Origin: Pseudomonas laurylsulfatiphila
GTDB taxonomy: Bacteria > Pseudomonadota > Gammaproteobacteria > Pseudomonadales > Pseudomonadaceae
DNA length: 64,000 nt
Direction of reading: 5' to 3'
Assembly: GCF_002934665.1 (NCBI RefSeq)
Contig: NZ_NIRS01000001.1
Location: forward strand, 620,001 to 684,000
The stretch's first letter is position 1, and every line of letters begins with the position of its first letter. Below, in pieces: positions 1 through 9,269 of this stretch. The notes beneath the pieces were generated by a model. The model saw only the letters and a list, made by a program, of their open reading frames with translations. It was not told where the DNA came from and did no database searches. The translations under genes were made by a program, and so were the position numbers.

Positions 1-288
1 GATGACATGCGCCAGCTCGCCCGTGAAGGCGTGTACATGGAACATTCGATGTGCATGTGGGTACCGGGTTCGAAGTTCAAATTCTACGACGGTGAATTCC
101 TCGCGCAGGTCATCGAGGCAGGCACCGTGGACCTGACCATTCTCGGTTCGGACCTGGGCCAACAGGGTAACCCGACCATCGTCGACGGTTTCCGCAACGT
201 GATCGGCACCGTACTCGACCTGGGTTACAGCGAAGACGATGTGCGCAAGATGACCTCGCTCAACGCCGCGCGCCTGATGAACATCTGA
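1..288 (+). CDS. DUF6282/amidohydrolase-like protein, C-terminal part
   Basis: The gene enters from the left edge, so only the last 95 residues are visible. They end in a pattern typical of metal-dependent hydrolase TIM barrels: a strand ending in LGSDLGQ with a probable metal-binding Asp, a GFRNVIG helix, then a closing helix MTSLNAARLMNI, which matches the NPARLL ending of amidohydrolases. From memory the segment best fits the DUF6282 family. It lies 25 nt before a dihydroorotate-dehydrogenase-like gene on the same strand, so a shared operon, perhaps for a cyclic amide or pyrimidine-like substrate, is plausible. The substrate cannot be told from this fragment. Confidence 0.6.
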   Translation, partial: DDMRQLAREGVYMEHSMCMWVPGSKFKFYDGEFLAQVIEAGTVDLTILGSDLGQQGNPTIVDGFRNVIGTVLDLGYSEDDVRKMTSLNAARLMNI

Positions 289-313
289 TCCGGTCAATAA
301 TCGAGGCAATTGC

Positions 314-1363
314 ATGAGCCGTCTGACGACACACGTCGGGTCATTGACCCTGAAGAATCCGGTGATCTGTGGTGCCGGCGAACAAACCATGACCAGCGCC
401 GCCATCAAAAGGGCCCTTGATACCGGCGCTGGTGCGGTGGTTGCCAAATCCACCAACGAATCGCTGGCCGCCAAGCAGCAACTGGACAAAACCGACTATG
501 CCCTGCTCGATGCCCAGTGGAACCGATTGCCATGGGATTTCAATCCGCCAGCCGACGCCAGTCTGTTCGGGCGTTCCGGGCTGGTCCAGCGTGACTTCGA
601 GGGCTGGATCGAGGAGCTGGCGTTGCTGGATCGTCAGGCCAAAGGCCAGGACGCCTATGTCGTACCGAGCCTGATCCTCAGCGACCTCGAACAGTGCGCA
701 CGCTTTGCGCAACAGATCGAGCAAGCCGGTCTACGAGTACTGGAACTCAACATCGGCGCCCCCCATGGTGAAGAGGCCGCCAAGGGTGCCATCGTGCTGG
801 AGCGCGGCACCGAGCGGATCGAGCAGATTGTTCGGCGGATTCGCCAGGCAACGAATCTGCCGCTATGGATCAAGCTGACCGGACAAAGTGAAAACGTTGT
901 CGGCCTGGCCGAAGCCGCCCGGCGAGGCGGTGCCGACAGCGTGGTAATGATGGGCCGCTTCATGGGCTTTCTACCCGACCTGGAAACAGAGCGGCCATTG
1001 CTCGGCACGTCGGCGGCCATTGGAGGCAGTTGGGCCCTGCCACTGACCGCCCGCTGGTTGATGCTCACCCGCAAGAAGCTCGGACCGGACTTTCCCCTGA
1101 TCGCCACCAATGGTGCACGCAACGGCCTGGATGTTGCGCGCTTCCTGTTGGCTGGCGCCTGTGCAACAGAAATGACCTCGTCCGTCTTCACCGGTGGCTA
1201 CCCGGTGCTGGGGCGAGCCATCGACGAACTCGACCACTACCTGGCCAAACGCGGTCGTACCGCCAGCGAATTACTGGGACTGGCGGCAGATCACGTACAG
1301 ACCTATCAGGAACAACCCAGCCGACAGGACTACTGGCAGGACTTTGCGCCTGATACCCACTGA
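314..1363 (+). CDS. dihydroorotate dehydrogenase-like flavoprotein
   Basis: A 349-residue FMN-dependent TIM-barrel protein related to dihydroorotate and dihydropyrimidine dehydrogenases. Family features visible are the N-terminal strand LTLKNPVICGAG, the AKSTNES segment, the central LELNIGAPHGEE strand and loop (compare LNxSCPN in the family), PLWIKLTGQ carrying the conserved lysine strand, and C-terminal phosphate-binding strands IATNGARNGLDVARFLLAGA. The catalytic-loop cysteine of the classical family is not obvious, so it may not act on orotate. It follows the DUF6282-like gene by 25 nt. A ring-reducing or ring-oxidising role in a degradation pathway is inference. Confidence 0.7.
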   Translation: MSRLTTHVGSLTLKNPVICGAGEQTMTSAAIKRALDTGAGAVVAKSTNESLAAKQQLDKTDYALLDAQWNRLPWDFNPPADASLFGRSGLVQRDFEGWIEELALLDRQAKGQDAYVVPSLILSDLEQCARFAQQIEQAGLRVLELNIGAPHGEEAAKGAIVLERGTERIEQIVRRIRQATNLPLWIKLTGQSENVVGLAEAARRGGADSVVMMGRFMGFLPDLETERPLLGTSAAIGGSWALPLTARWLMLTRKKLGPDFPLIATNGARNGLDVARFLLAGACATEMTSSVFTGGYPVLGRAIDELDHYLAKRGRTASELLGLAADHVQTYQEQPSRQDYWQDFAPDTH

Positions 1364-1760
1364 TCTGTAAACCGAATCGAGGACTGACAGCATGGGCAAC
1401 ATTGACGCGTGCACGCCGCGCTGGCGCTGGATTGAACCAGAGGTTGCCCGGCGGCTATCGGGCACAGTGACCACCGATCGAATCTGTCGGCGTGTGGCGC
1501 CCAAGGGGCGACTGTCCAGGCTGCGCCGCATCGGCCGCGAAATCGTCGAATCGTGGCAACTGATGCTGGTCTGAAAAACGCTCTACTGCACGCATCGACC
1601 GGCGTTGTCGTTTCGACAGTAACGCTACCAGTCGGCTGTACAAGGTTGCGAGCGACACCATCCCGGCCTATGGTCCAAGCGATGCATTGCCCGCGACCGG
1701 CGCGAAGACCCGGCGCGGATTGCTGTCCATCCAGTGCGGATCCACGCAAGGAGTGATGAC
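1364..1760. other. intergenic stretch, possibly a decayed gene
   Basis: About 400 bases without a convincing gene. A 60-codon frame at 1392-1574 on the plus strand starts 29 nt after the preceding stop and has a weak GAGG upstream, but its Arg/Trp-rich product resembles nothing I know. Frames on both strands are short and overlap. The GC-rich, codon-like composition suggests a gene remnant. The Shine-Dalgarno AAGGAG at 1748-1753 belongs to the next gene. Confidence 0.3.
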
Positions 1761-3137
1761 ATGCCCGACTATTCCCGTCCTGCCGTACTCGAACTGATTG
1801 GCAATACCCCGCTGGTACGTGTCAGCCGGTTCGATACCGGTCCCTGCACGCTGTTTCTCAAGCTCGAATCACAGAACCCCGGCGGCTCGATCAAGGACCG
1901 CATCGGTCTGGCCATGATCGACACCGCCGAACGTGATGGTCGCCTCAGGCCCGGCGGCACCATCGTCGAAGCCACCGCCGGCAACACCGGCCTCGGCCTG
2001 GCCCTGGTCGGCCGCGCCAAGGGTTACCGGGTGGTGCTGGTGGTGCCGGACAAGATGTCCACCGAGAAGGTCCTGCACCTCAAGGCCATGGGCGCCGAGG
2101 TGCACATCACCCGCTCCGATGTCGGCAAGGGCCATCCCGAGTACTACCAGGACGTCGCCGCGCGGCTGGCGGCGGAAATTCCCGATGCGTTCTTCGCCGA
2201 CCAGTTCAACAACCCGGCCAACCCCCTGGCCCACGAATGCAGCACCGCGCCGGAGATCTGGGCGCAAACCCAGCATGATGTGGACGCCATCGTCGTCGGC
2301 GTCGGATCGGCCGGCACCCTCACCGGGCTGACCCGCTTTTTCAAACGCGTGCAGCCGGACCTGGAAATGGTCCTGGCCGACCCGGTCGGTTCGGTGATGG
2401 CCGAATACAGCCGCGGTGGCACCCTCCCCACCCCCGGTTCCTGGGCGGTGGAAGGCATCGGCGAAGACTTCATCCCGTCGATTGCCGACCTGTCCAGCGT
2501 GCGCCACGCCTATTCGATCAGCGACGAAGAAAGCTTCGACCATGCCCGCCAGTTGCTGCGCGCCGAAGGCATTCTCGGCGGCTCGTCGACCGGTACCTTG
2601 CTGGCGGCAGCGCTGCGTTACTGCCGCGAACAGACCCAGCCGAAACGGGTGGTGAGCTTTGTCTGCGACACCGGTACGCGTTACCTGTCGAAGGTCTACA
2701 ACGACCAGTGGATGAACGATCAGGGCCTGCTGCAACGCAAGCACTACGGCGACCTGCGCGACCTGATCGCGCGGCGTTTCGAGGATGGACGGGTGATCAG
2801 CGTCGGCCCCGACGACACCCTGCTCACCGCGTTCCAGCGCATGCGCCTGGCGGACGTGTCGCAATTGCCGGTGCTGGTGAAGGGTCAGCAACTGGTCGGC
2901 GTGATCGACGAGTCCGACATCCTGCTGGGGGTGCATGAAGACGTTGCGCACTTCCGTAAAACCGTGGCCAGCGCCATGACCGACAAACTGCAGACCCTGT
3001 CCCCCGCTGCCACCCTGGCGGAACTGGAGGCAGAGCTGGGCCGTGGGCTGGTGGCGATCATCCAGGATGCCTCGGGCTTTCACGGCCTGATTACCCGAAC
3101 CGACATGCTCAACCATTTGCGGAGATCCCTGCCATGA
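1761..3137 (+). CDS. cbs: cystathionine beta-synthase
   Basis: Makes cystathionine from serine and homocysteine, the first step of reverse transsulfuration, in the cytoplasm with PLP. The 458-residue protein has an N-terminal fold-type II PLP domain: IGNTPLVRV near residue 12, the Schiff-base lysine in GGSIKDRIG, the asparagine loop ATAGNTGLGLA, and a phosphate loop in GVGSAGTLTG. Two CBS domains follow in the last 130 residues (ISVGPDDTLLTAFQRM and a second copy after MTDKLQTLSP). The start at 1761 is chosen because AAGGAG lies 7 nt upstream and the product then begins just before the conserved LELIGNTP. The stop overlaps the next gene by 4 nt (ATGA). Confidence 0.93.
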   Translation: MPDYSRPAVLELIGNTPLVRVSRFDTGPCTLFLKLESQNPGGSIKDRIGLAMIDTAERDGRLRPGGTIVEATAGNTGLGLALVGRAKGYRVVLVVPDKMSTEKVLHLKAMGAEVHITRSDVGKGHPEYYQDVAARLAAEIPDAFFADQFNNPANPLAHECSTAPEIWAQTQHDVDAIVVGVGSAGTLTGLTRFFKRVQPDLEMVLADPVGSVMAEYSRGGTLPTPGSWAVEGIGEDFIPSIADLSSVRHAYSISDEESFDHARQLLRAEGILGGSSTGTLLAAALRYCREQTQPKRVVSFVCDTGTRYLSKVYNDQWMNDQGLLQRKHYGDLRDLIARRFEDGRVISVGPDDTLLTAFQRMRLADVSQLPVLVKGQQLVGVIDESDILLGVHEDVAHFRKTVASAMTDKLQTLSPAATLAELEAELGRGLVAIIQDASGFHGLITRTDMLNHLRRSLP

Positions 3138-4312
3138 GTCACCAGGACAAAAACGCCCCGCCTCAGGGCTTCGCCACCCGGGTGATCCATGCCGGGCAAA
3201 CGCCGGACCCATCCACCGGGGCCTTGATGCCGCCGATCTACGCCAACTCCACCTACCTGCAACAGAGCCCCGGGGTGCACAAGGGCCTCGACTACGGGCG
3301 CTCGCACAACCCGACGCGCTGGGCGCTGGAGCGCTGCGTGGCCGACCTCGAAGGCGGCACCCGGGGCTTTGCCTTCGCCTCGGGCCTGGCGACCATTTCC
3401 ACGGTGCTCGAACTGCTCGACGCCGGTTCGCACGTCGTCTCCGGCAACGACCTGTACGGCGGCACCTTCCGCCTGTTCGACAAGGTGCGCCAGCGCAGCG
3501 CCGGGCACCGCTTCAGCTTCGTCGACCTGACCGACCTGGCGGCGTTCGAGGCGTCCCTGCAGGACGACACCCGCATGGTCATGGTCGAGACCCCGAGCAA
3601 TCCGCTGCTGCGCCTCACCGACCTCGCCGCCATCGCCCGCACCTGCCGCGCGCGCGGCATCATCTGCGTGGCCGACAACACCTTCGCCAGCCCGTGGATC
3701 CAGCGCCCGCTGGAACTGGGTTTCGACATCGTGCTGCACTCGACCACCAAATACCTCAACGGCCACTCCGACGTGATCGGCGGCATCGCCGTGGTCGGGC
3801 AGAACGCCGAACTGGCCGAGCGCCTGGGCTTCCTGCAAAACGCCGTGGGGGCCATCGCCGGGCCGTTCGACGCCTTCCTCACCCTGCGCGGGGTGAAGAC
3901 CCTGGCCCTGCGCATGGAACGGCACTGCAGCAACGCACTGGAACTGGCGCAGTGGCTGGAGCGTCAGCCGCAAGTCTCACGGGTCTACTACCCCGGCCTG
4001 CCCTCGCACCCGCAGCACGAACTGGCCCAGCGGCAAATGCGTGGTTTCGGCGGGATGATCTCCCTCGACCTCAACAGCGACCTGGCCGGCGCCAAACGCT
4101 TCCTCGAAAACGTACAGATCTTCGCCCTGGCCGAGAGCCTGGGCGGCGTGGAAAGCCTGATCGAACACCCGGCGATCATGACCCACGCCACCATCCCGCC
4201 CGATACCCGGGCAGAGTTGGGGATTGGCGATGGGTTGGTGCGATTGTCGGTGGGGGTTGAGGACGTCGAGGACTTGCGCGCGGATCTGGCGCAGGCGTTG
4301 GCGCGGATGTAA
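3134..4312 (+). CDS. cystathionine gamma-lyase (Cys/Met-metabolism PLP enzyme)
   Basis: A 392-residue fold-type I PLP enzyme of the Cys/Met metabolism family. Visible features are FATRVIHAGQ at the N terminus, YGRSHNPTRWALE, the PLP-stacking region SGLATISTVLEL, and the Schiff-base lysine in HSTTKYLNGHSDVIGG. It overlaps the cystathionine beta-synthase gene by 4 nt, so it most likely cleaves cystathionine to cysteine, 2-oxobutyrate and ammonia. Cystathionine gamma-synthases have very similar sequences, so the reaction is assigned by context. The last 60 bases before the stop and the following hairpin mark the operon end. Confidence 0.85.
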   Translation: MSHQDKNAPPQGFATRVIHAGQTPDPSTGALMPPIYANSTYLQQSPGVHKGLDYGRSHNPTRWALERCVADLEGGTRGFAFASGLATISTVLELLDAGSHVVSGNDLYGGTFRLFDKVRQRSAGHRFSFVDLTDLAAFEASLQDDTRMVMVETPSNPLLRLTDLAAIARTCRARGIICVADNTFASPWIQRPLELGFDIVLHSTTKYLNGHSDVIGGIAVVGQNAELAERLGFLQNAVGAIAGPFDAFLTLRGVKTLALRMERHCSNALELAQWLERQPQVSRVYYPGLPSHPQHELAQRQMRGFGGMISLDLNSDLAGAKRFLENVQIFALAESLGGVESLIEHPAIMTHATIPPDTRAELGIGDGLVRLSVGVEDVEDLRADLAQALARM

Positions 4313-4313
4313 A

Positions 4314-4396
4314 GGTCAAAAGATCGCAGCCTGCGGCAGCTCCTACAGGGGAATGCGTACCCTGTAGGAGCTGCCGCAGGCTGCGATCTTTTGACC
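4314..4396. repeat. REPIN, perfect 37-bp inverted repeat
   Basis: Two 37-base arms, 4314-4350 and 4360-4396, are perfect reverse complements around a 9-nt loop. The core is GGAGCTGCCGCAGGCTGCGA with a GATCTTTTGACC tail. It begins 2 nt after the cystathionine-lyase stop, so its transcript could form a strong hairpin that ends or stabilises the operon mRNA. Confidence 0.9.
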
Positions 4397-4436
4397 CTCC
4401 CTACAATCGCCCCATTTTTATTCCAATGCACACCCT

Positions 4437-4470
4437 CTGTAGGAGCTGCCGCAGGCTGCGATCTTTTGCC
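4437..4470 (+). repeat. single REP copy
   Basis: A third, unpaired copy of the GTAGGAGCTGCCGCAGGCTG unit with the GATCTTTTG tail. It lies directly upstream of the predicted promoter of the selenate-type transporter. Confidence 0.8.
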
Positions 4471-4471
4471 T

Positions 4472-4500
4472 TTGGTCTCTCACCCAAGACTCCCTATAAT
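4472..4500 (+). promoter_or_regulatory. sigma70-like promoter of the ABC transporter operon
   Basis: TTGGTC at 4472-4477 and a perfect TATAAT at 4495-4500 are 17 bp apart and about 95 bp before the substrate-binding protein start. Spacing and the -10 box fit a housekeeping promoter; the -35 box is only partial. Confidence 0.55.
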
Positions 4501-4595
4501 CGCGCCGTTTTCGTCTACCCTCACGAAGCGTCGTGCAGCAATCAGCTTGTGCGGGGCGCATCGACATTTTTCCGCTATTGAACCGGAGAACTTCC

Positions 4596-5447
4596 ATGCT
4601 CAAACGTACCCTGGCTATGGCCGTCGGCCTGACCCTGTCCCTTTCCACCCTGCTGGCACAGGCTGCCGAGACCCTCAAGGTCAGCGCCATTCCCGACGAA
4701 GCCCCCACCGAATTGCTGCGCAAGTTCAAGCCACTGGGCGAATACCTCGAGAAGCAACTGGGCATGAAGGTCGAGTTCGTACCGGTGTCCGACTACCCGG
4801 CCGTGGTCGAGGCGCTGGCCACCGACCGTATCGACATGGCCTGGCTGGGCGGTTTCACCTTCGTGCAGGCGCGCTTGAAAACCGGCAATGCCATTCCCTT
4901 GGTACAGCGTGAGCAGGATGCCCAGTTCACCAGCAAATTCATCACCGCCGATCCAGCGGTCAAATCCCTGGCCGACCTCAAGGGCAAATCGTTCGCCTTC
5001 GGCTCGGTCTCGTCGACGTCCGGCAGCCTGATGCCGCGTTATTTCATGCTGCAGGACGGCATCAAACCGGAAACCTATTTCAGCCGCGTCGGTTACTCCG
5101 GCGCCCACGACGCCACGGTCGCCTGGGTTCAGGCGGGCAAAGTGGATGCCGGCGTACTCAACGCCAGCGTCTGGGAAAAACTGGTCAAGGCCGGCAAGGT
5201 CGACACCGACAAGGTCAAGGTCTTCGCCACCACGCCGGCCTACTTCGACTACAACTGGACCGTGCGCGGCACCCTCGACCCGGCCCTGGCCGAGAAAATC
5301 AAGGTCGCCTTCCTCGCGCTCGACCCGGCCAACCCGGAACAAAAGGCGATCCTCGACCTGCAGGCCGCCAGCCGCTTCATCGAAACCAAGCCTGAGAACT
5401 ACAAGGGCATCGAGGAAGCCGCGCGCGCTGCCGACCTGCTGAAATGA
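4596..5447 (+). CDS. PhnD-like periplasmic binding protein, putative selenate type
   Basis: A 283-residue exported solute receptor for an ABC importer. Residues 1-22 are a Sec signal peptide (MLKRTLAMAVGLTLSLSTLL, then AQA before AETLKVSAIP). The mature protein has PhnD-family motifs: VSAIPDEAP, LGEYLEKQLGMKVEFVPVSDYPAVVEAL, DMAWLGGFTFVQA, and GKSFAFGSVSSTSG for ligand contact. From memory this subgroup is annotated as a putative selenate-binding protein. The ligand itself is not proven. The start at 4596 follows CGGAGAA and gives a proper signal peptide; an upstream in-frame start would add a non-signal extension. First gene of a four-gene operon. Confidence 0.8.
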   Translation: MLKRTLAMAVGLTLSLSTLLAQAAETLKVSAIPDEAPTELLRKFKPLGEYLEKQLGMKVEFVPVSDYPAVVEALATDRIDMAWLGGFTFVQARLKTGNAIPLVQREQDAQFTSKFITADPAVKSLADLKGKSFAFGSVSSTSGSLMPRYFMLQDGIKPETYFSRVGYSGAHDATVAWVQAGKVDAGVLNASVWEKLVKAGKVDTDKVKVFATTPAYFDYNWTVRGTLDPALAEKIKVAFLALDPANPEQKAILDLQAASRFIETKPENYKGIEEAARAADLLK

Positions 5448-6241
5448 CCTTGCATCTGAACCGGGTCAGCCTCACCCACGACACGGGCGTGCGGGCGCTG
5501 CATGAGGTCGACCTGCACATCGGCGCCGGTGAACAGGTGGCGATCATCGGCCCGTCCGGCGCCGGCAAGTCGAGCCTGCTGAACCTGCTGGCCACCGCCC
5601 TGCGCCCCGGCAGCGGCACGGTCGAGGTGCTCGGCGAGCAAGCCTGGCAGCTCGGCGCCCGACAGCGCCAACGCCTGCGCGCGCGCATCGGCTTGGTGCA
5701 TCAAGCGCCGCCGCTGCCACCGCGCCAGCGCGTGGTCACGGCGGTGCTGGCCGGCAAACTGGGGCAGTGGGGTTTTGCCAAAAGCCTGCTGAGCCTGCTG
5801 CATCCGGTGGATGTGCCCGGCGCACGCGCGGCCCTGGTTAAACTCGATCTGGGCGACAAGCTGTTCGCCCAGTGCCAGCAATTGTCCGGTGGCCAACTGC
5901 AGCGCGTGGGCATTGCCCGCGTGCTGTATCAGGCCCCCGACGTGCTGCTGGCCGATGAGCCGGTATCGGCGATGGACCCGGTGCTGGCCGGGCACACCCT
6001 GTCGATCCTCTGCCGCCACGCCCGGGAACACAAGGTGACCCTGGTCGCCAGCCTGCATGCGGTGGAGCTGGCGCTGAGCAACTTCTCTCGCATCATCGGT
6101 TTGCGCGACGGCCAGATTCTCTTCGATCTTCCCTCTGCCGACGTCGACCACGACTTGCTCGACCGGCTCTACGCCAACGAGCAACTGCAATCCCCGCCCG
6201 CTCCGGTGGCGCCCTTGAGCCTGCAGATTCCCCGATGCTGA
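5444..6241 (+). CDS. phosphonate/selenate-type ABC transporter ATPase
   Basis: Cytoplasmic ATPase of 265 residues that powers the importer. It has Walker A GPSGAGKSS near residue 36, a Q-loop in GLVHQAPPLPP, the signature LSGGQLQRVGIAR, Walker B VLLADEP, and the switch histidine in ASLHAVEL. The arrangement matches PhnC. The start codon overlaps the stop of the binding-protein gene (ATGA), and its own 3' end overlaps the first permease by 7 nt, so the operon is tightly coupled. The C-terminal tail after residue 245 is proline-rich. Confidence 0.88.
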   Translation: MTLHLNRVSLTHDTGVRALHEVDLHIGAGEQVAIIGPSGAGKSSLLNLLATALRPGSGTVEVLGEQAWQLGARQRQRLRARIGLVHQAPPLPPRQRVVTAVLAGKLGQWGFAKSLLSLLHPVDVPGARAALVKLDLGDKLFAQCQQLSGGQLQRVGIARVLYQAPDVLLADEPVSAMDPVLAGHTLSILCRHAREHKVTLVASLHAVELALSNFSRIIGLRDGQILFDLPSADVDHDLLDRLYANEQLQSPPAPVAPLSLQIPRC

Positions 6242-7062
6242 CGCGCGATACACGAGACCCGGCCACCCTGCCCCGCCTGCTGCTCAGCCTGTTGGCGCTT
6301 GCCCTGCTGTGGCCCGGCATCCACTTCAGCGAACTGGACCTGGGCGTGCTGCTCAAGGCCGACAGCCAGAGTGAAATGGGCCGTTTCGTTTCGGCCTTCT
6401 GGCCGCCGGCCCATGGCGAAGAGTTCCTCCAGTTGCTGTGGCAAGCCACCTTGCAGACCCTGGCCATCGCCACCGCCGGCATGGCCCTGGCCTTGCTGCT
6501 GGCCGTGCCCGCCAGCCTGCTCGCCAGCCGCGCCCTGTCGCTGTCGGCCGCTTCGCGCGGTGGCCGCCCGAGCGTCCTGGGCCGGTTGTTGCGCTGGCCG
6601 GTGCGCGGGTTGCTGATCTTCCTGCGCAGCGTGCCGGAAATCGTCTGGGCCCTGCTGTTCGTGCGCGCCGTCGGCCTTGGCCCGACCGCCGGGGTGCTGG
6701 CCATCGCCATCACCTACAGCGGCATGCTGGGCAAGGTCTACGCGGAAATCTTCGAGTCGGTCGACCAGCGCCCCGCCCACTCACTGCTGCAAGCCGGCAG
6801 TGGCCGGTTGGCAGCGTTCTGCTACGGCATCCTGCCCAATGTTGCGGCGGAACTGCTGTCGTACACCGTGTACCGCTGGGAATGCGCGATCCGCGCGTCC
6901 GTGGTGATGGGCTTCGTCGGCGCCGGCGGACTGGGCCAGCAGATCGACCTGTCGCTGCGCATGTTCGCCGGCGGTGAAGTGGCGAGCATGCTGCTGACCT
7001 TCTTCGTCCTGGTGCTGTTCGCCGACCAGATAAGCCGCCTGCTGCGCTGGAGGTTTGCATGA
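6235..7062 (+). CDS. PhnE-like ABC transporter permease 1
   Basis: A 275-residue inner-membrane permease. Hydrophobic stretches are visible near residues 10-30, 65-100, 120-150 and 235-265. The EAA-type coupling motif is represented around residues 175-210 (QAGSGRLAAFCYGILPNVAAEL), and the family signature VMGFVGAGGLGQQIDLSL follows. It overlaps both neighbours (7 nt and 4 nt). A second, similar permease follows, so the channel is probably a heterodimer of two PhnE-like subunits. Confidence 0.85.
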   Translation: MLTRDTRDPATLPRLLLSLLALALLWPGIHFSELDLGVLLKADSQSEMGRFVSAFWPPAHGEEFLQLLWQATLQTLAIATAGMALALLLAVPASLLASRALSLSAASRGGRPSVLGRLLRWPVRGLLIFLRSVPEIVWALLFVRAVGLGPTAGVLAIAITYSGMLGKVYAEIFESVDQRPAHSLLQAGSGRLAAFCYGILPNVAAELLSYTVYRWECAIRASVVMGFVGAGGLGQQIDLSLRMFAGGEVASMLLTFFVLVLFADQISRLLRWRFA

Positions 7063-7826
7063 ATCGCCTGATCAACCTGCTGCTGATCCTGGGCATCGGC
7101 ACCGCGGTCGTCGCCTCGATCCGCTATCTGGGCATCGACCTCGGCGAACTGACGGGCAGCGGAAACCTCAAGCAGATGGGCGCCTACGTGCTGCGCTTTC
7201 TCAGCCCGGACCTGAGCGCCGGCCACCTGCAAGCCATCGGCCGTGGCGCCGTGGAAACCATGGCGATGTCCGCCCTCGGCACCCTGCTCGCGGCAGTGTT
7301 TGGCCTGCTGTTGGCGCTGCCGGCGGCCGGACGCTTCGGCTGGCTGCTGCAGAGCGCGTCGCGACTTGTGCTCAATGGCCTGCGCGCCATTCCCGAACTG
7401 GTGTGGGCCGCGCTGATGGTACTGGCCGCCGGCCTCGGCCCGAACGCCGGCACCCTGGCACTGGCCATGCACACCACCGGCGTACTCGGCCGCCTGTTCG
7501 CCGAAGCACTGGAAAACACCCCGCCGCAACCGGCCGAAGCCATTCGATTGCAGGGCGGTAACGTGGTCTGGGCGTTCTGCTACGGCACCCTGCCCAACCT
7601 GTTTCCGCAACTGTTGGCGTACATTTTGTACCGCTGGGAGAACAACATTCGCATGGCCAGCGTGCTGGGGTTTGTCGGGGCTGGGGGGTTGGGGCAGATG
7701 CTTTATGTGAGCCTTAGCCTGTTTCAGGAGGCTCAGGCTAGTACGGTGATTTTGGCGATGTTGGTGCTGGTGTTTGCGGTTGATGGGTTGAGTAGTTGGA
7801 GTCGGCAGCGGTGGGTTAAGGCTTGA
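7059..7826 (+). CDS. PhnE-like ABC transporter permease 2
   Basis: A 255-residue inner-membrane permease paralogous to the preceding gene: compare WAFCYGTLPNLFPQLLAYILYRWENNIR with the matching region of permease 1, and VLGFVGAGGLGQMLYVSL. About five membrane segments are visible. It starts inside the last codons of permease 1 (ATGA overlap) and ends the operon. The last 100 bases become G/T-rich and less core-like, just before the accessory island. Confidence 0.85.
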   Translation: MNRLINLLLILGIGTAVVASIRYLGIDLGELTGSGNLKQMGAYVLRFLSPDLSAGHLQAIGRGAVETMAMSALGTLLAAVFGLLLALPAAGRFGWLLQSASRLVLNGLRAIPELVWAALMVLAAGLGPNAGTLALAMHTTGVLGRLFAEALENTPPQPAEAIRLQGGNVVWAFCYGTLPNLFPQLLAYILYRWENNIRMASVLGFVGAGGLGQMLYVSLSLFQEAQASTVILAMLVLVFAVDGLSSWSRQRWVKA

Positions 7827-8209
7827 TGGGGGATTGGGTGGGTTTGCTCATACGATTGCATTTGAGATGAGCAGGCGTTTGTATGGTGTTGGCTACTGCG
7901 CTATATGGGCATAACTGGCAGAAAACGGCTGTGGATTCAACCGGTCGTGGCAGGCAGAAATCGGCCAATAGCAGACCTTCGATGTGTCTGGGAAACCCAA
8001 GGCGATTCATTGCGGGTGATTTCGATGCAGCATGGACTAAGCTAAATTAGCAGCCTGGGTCAAAATCGCATCAGCGCCAACAACCTAGACTCTCTAGCTT
8101 GCTGGAGCATAAGGCCACTAGCAGCAGCCAGTGATCGCCGTTATCCTGACTTCCATATTTTTCGCGCCACGGGACGGATGAATTCGCCCCGCTCTAGCAG
8201 GGATGCATA
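7827..8209. other. intergenic left edge of the accessory island
   Basis: 383 bases with no credible gene, tRNA or strong hairpin. Base composition shifts here from about 65% GC coding DNA to more mixed sequence, so the left boundary of the inserted island probably lies in this interval. No direct-repeat attachment site was recognised. Confidence 0.4.
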
Positions 8210-8803
8210 ATGGAACTCAGGCTAGTATTCGCCGCAGCAATCTTCCTGGGCTCCTACCTTCCGCTCAGCATCATCCTGTTGGTTCAGGACTTGAAGGTCG
8301 ACCTCTTCAGTAGGCCTTTTTGCTCAACGCTTTGGCAGATGTCGTCGGAGTGCGAGCTCCCTTTCAACAATTCTGGCCTTTCGATTGGATTTGCACTCTG
8401 CTGCCTAGCTTGCTTTTTAACCACCGTCTTTGTGATCTGGTGTAAGCAAGAGCCTCAGAGCATTACTATCATTGAGTCAAAACAAATTCCAACCGACCTG
8501 ATCAACTACGTAGTGCCCTACATCGTCTCGTTCATGAGCCTTGAATACTCACAATTGACCAAAGTGTTGGGCTTTACGCTATTCATGATGTGGATCTTTT
8601 GGCTGTCCTACAAAACAGGTCAAGTCGTCCTTAATCCAATTCTGATTATCCTGGGTTGGAAGCTTTACGAGATCAAATACACGTACCAGAACAGCCCAAC
8701 TGAGCGCGTAGATAAAGCCTTGGCCAAAACTGAGTTCAAGCCCGCCGCCAACGCCACCATCGACGTCGAATTCATTCAAGAAGTCATAGTAAAAAGGGAT
8801 TAG
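8210..8803 (+). CDS. kwaA: Kiwa anti-phage protein KwaA (membrane component)
   Basis: A 197-residue membrane protein with about four hydrophobic segments (residues 4-27, 56-77, 98-112 and 122-160) and a charged cytoplasmic tail. The segment NYVVPYIVSFMSLEYSQ, followed by VVLNPILIILGWKLYEIKY, matches what I remember of KwaA, in which a YIIP segment precedes a membrane hairpin ending in NPxLxLLGxxLY. In Kiwa, KwaA is the inner-membrane sensor of phage attachment and works with KwaB. The kwaB start lies 2 nt after the stop. The partner is broken here, so KwaA is probably an orphan. Codon use is AT-richer than that of the core genes. Confidence 0.75.
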   Translation: MELRLVFAAAIFLGSYLPLSIILLVQDLKVDLFSRPFCSTLWQMSSECELPFNNSGLSIGFALCCLACFLTTVFVIWCKQEPQSITIIESKQIPTDLINYVVPYIVSFMSLEYSQLTKVLGFTLFMMWIFWLSYKTGQVVLNPILIILGWKLYEIKYTYQNSPTERVDKALAKTEFKPAANATIDVEFIQEVIVKRD

Positions 8804-9269
8804 CCATGGCAGTGCTGCAGGATCTACACGATTTTGATCTCGAACAAGCAACGGTCAATTTCTGGATATTCAGGCGATACACAAAAGGCACGCCACCAGA
8901 GCCCAAATACACGGGTAAATGGGTAAGCCTGGATAACGAGCTCAAACTGGCATTGAAGTCGACGGCAGCGGCCTTCAAAGCGGCGCTCACTGAAACGCTT
9001 GAATACGGGTTGCTCGCTGAAAACAATCAATCGAGCGCGCTCACAATTCCGCAGGACGAAACCCATGCAGCCAAGTTCGTCGCAGAGTCGCATGACCAGA
9101 CTCCAGCCAAGCGAGTCTCCGAAATGGAAGAGCTGGCCAACGCCGAATTCTACGTGGTGAAATTCTCCAGTGCTCAGGGCAATCTGTACTGCGTGCGCAA
9201 GACGGATTCCACATGGAAGACCAAGAAGCGAGCTGGTGCCATTCACACCTTTTTCAAATCCAAAACGCT

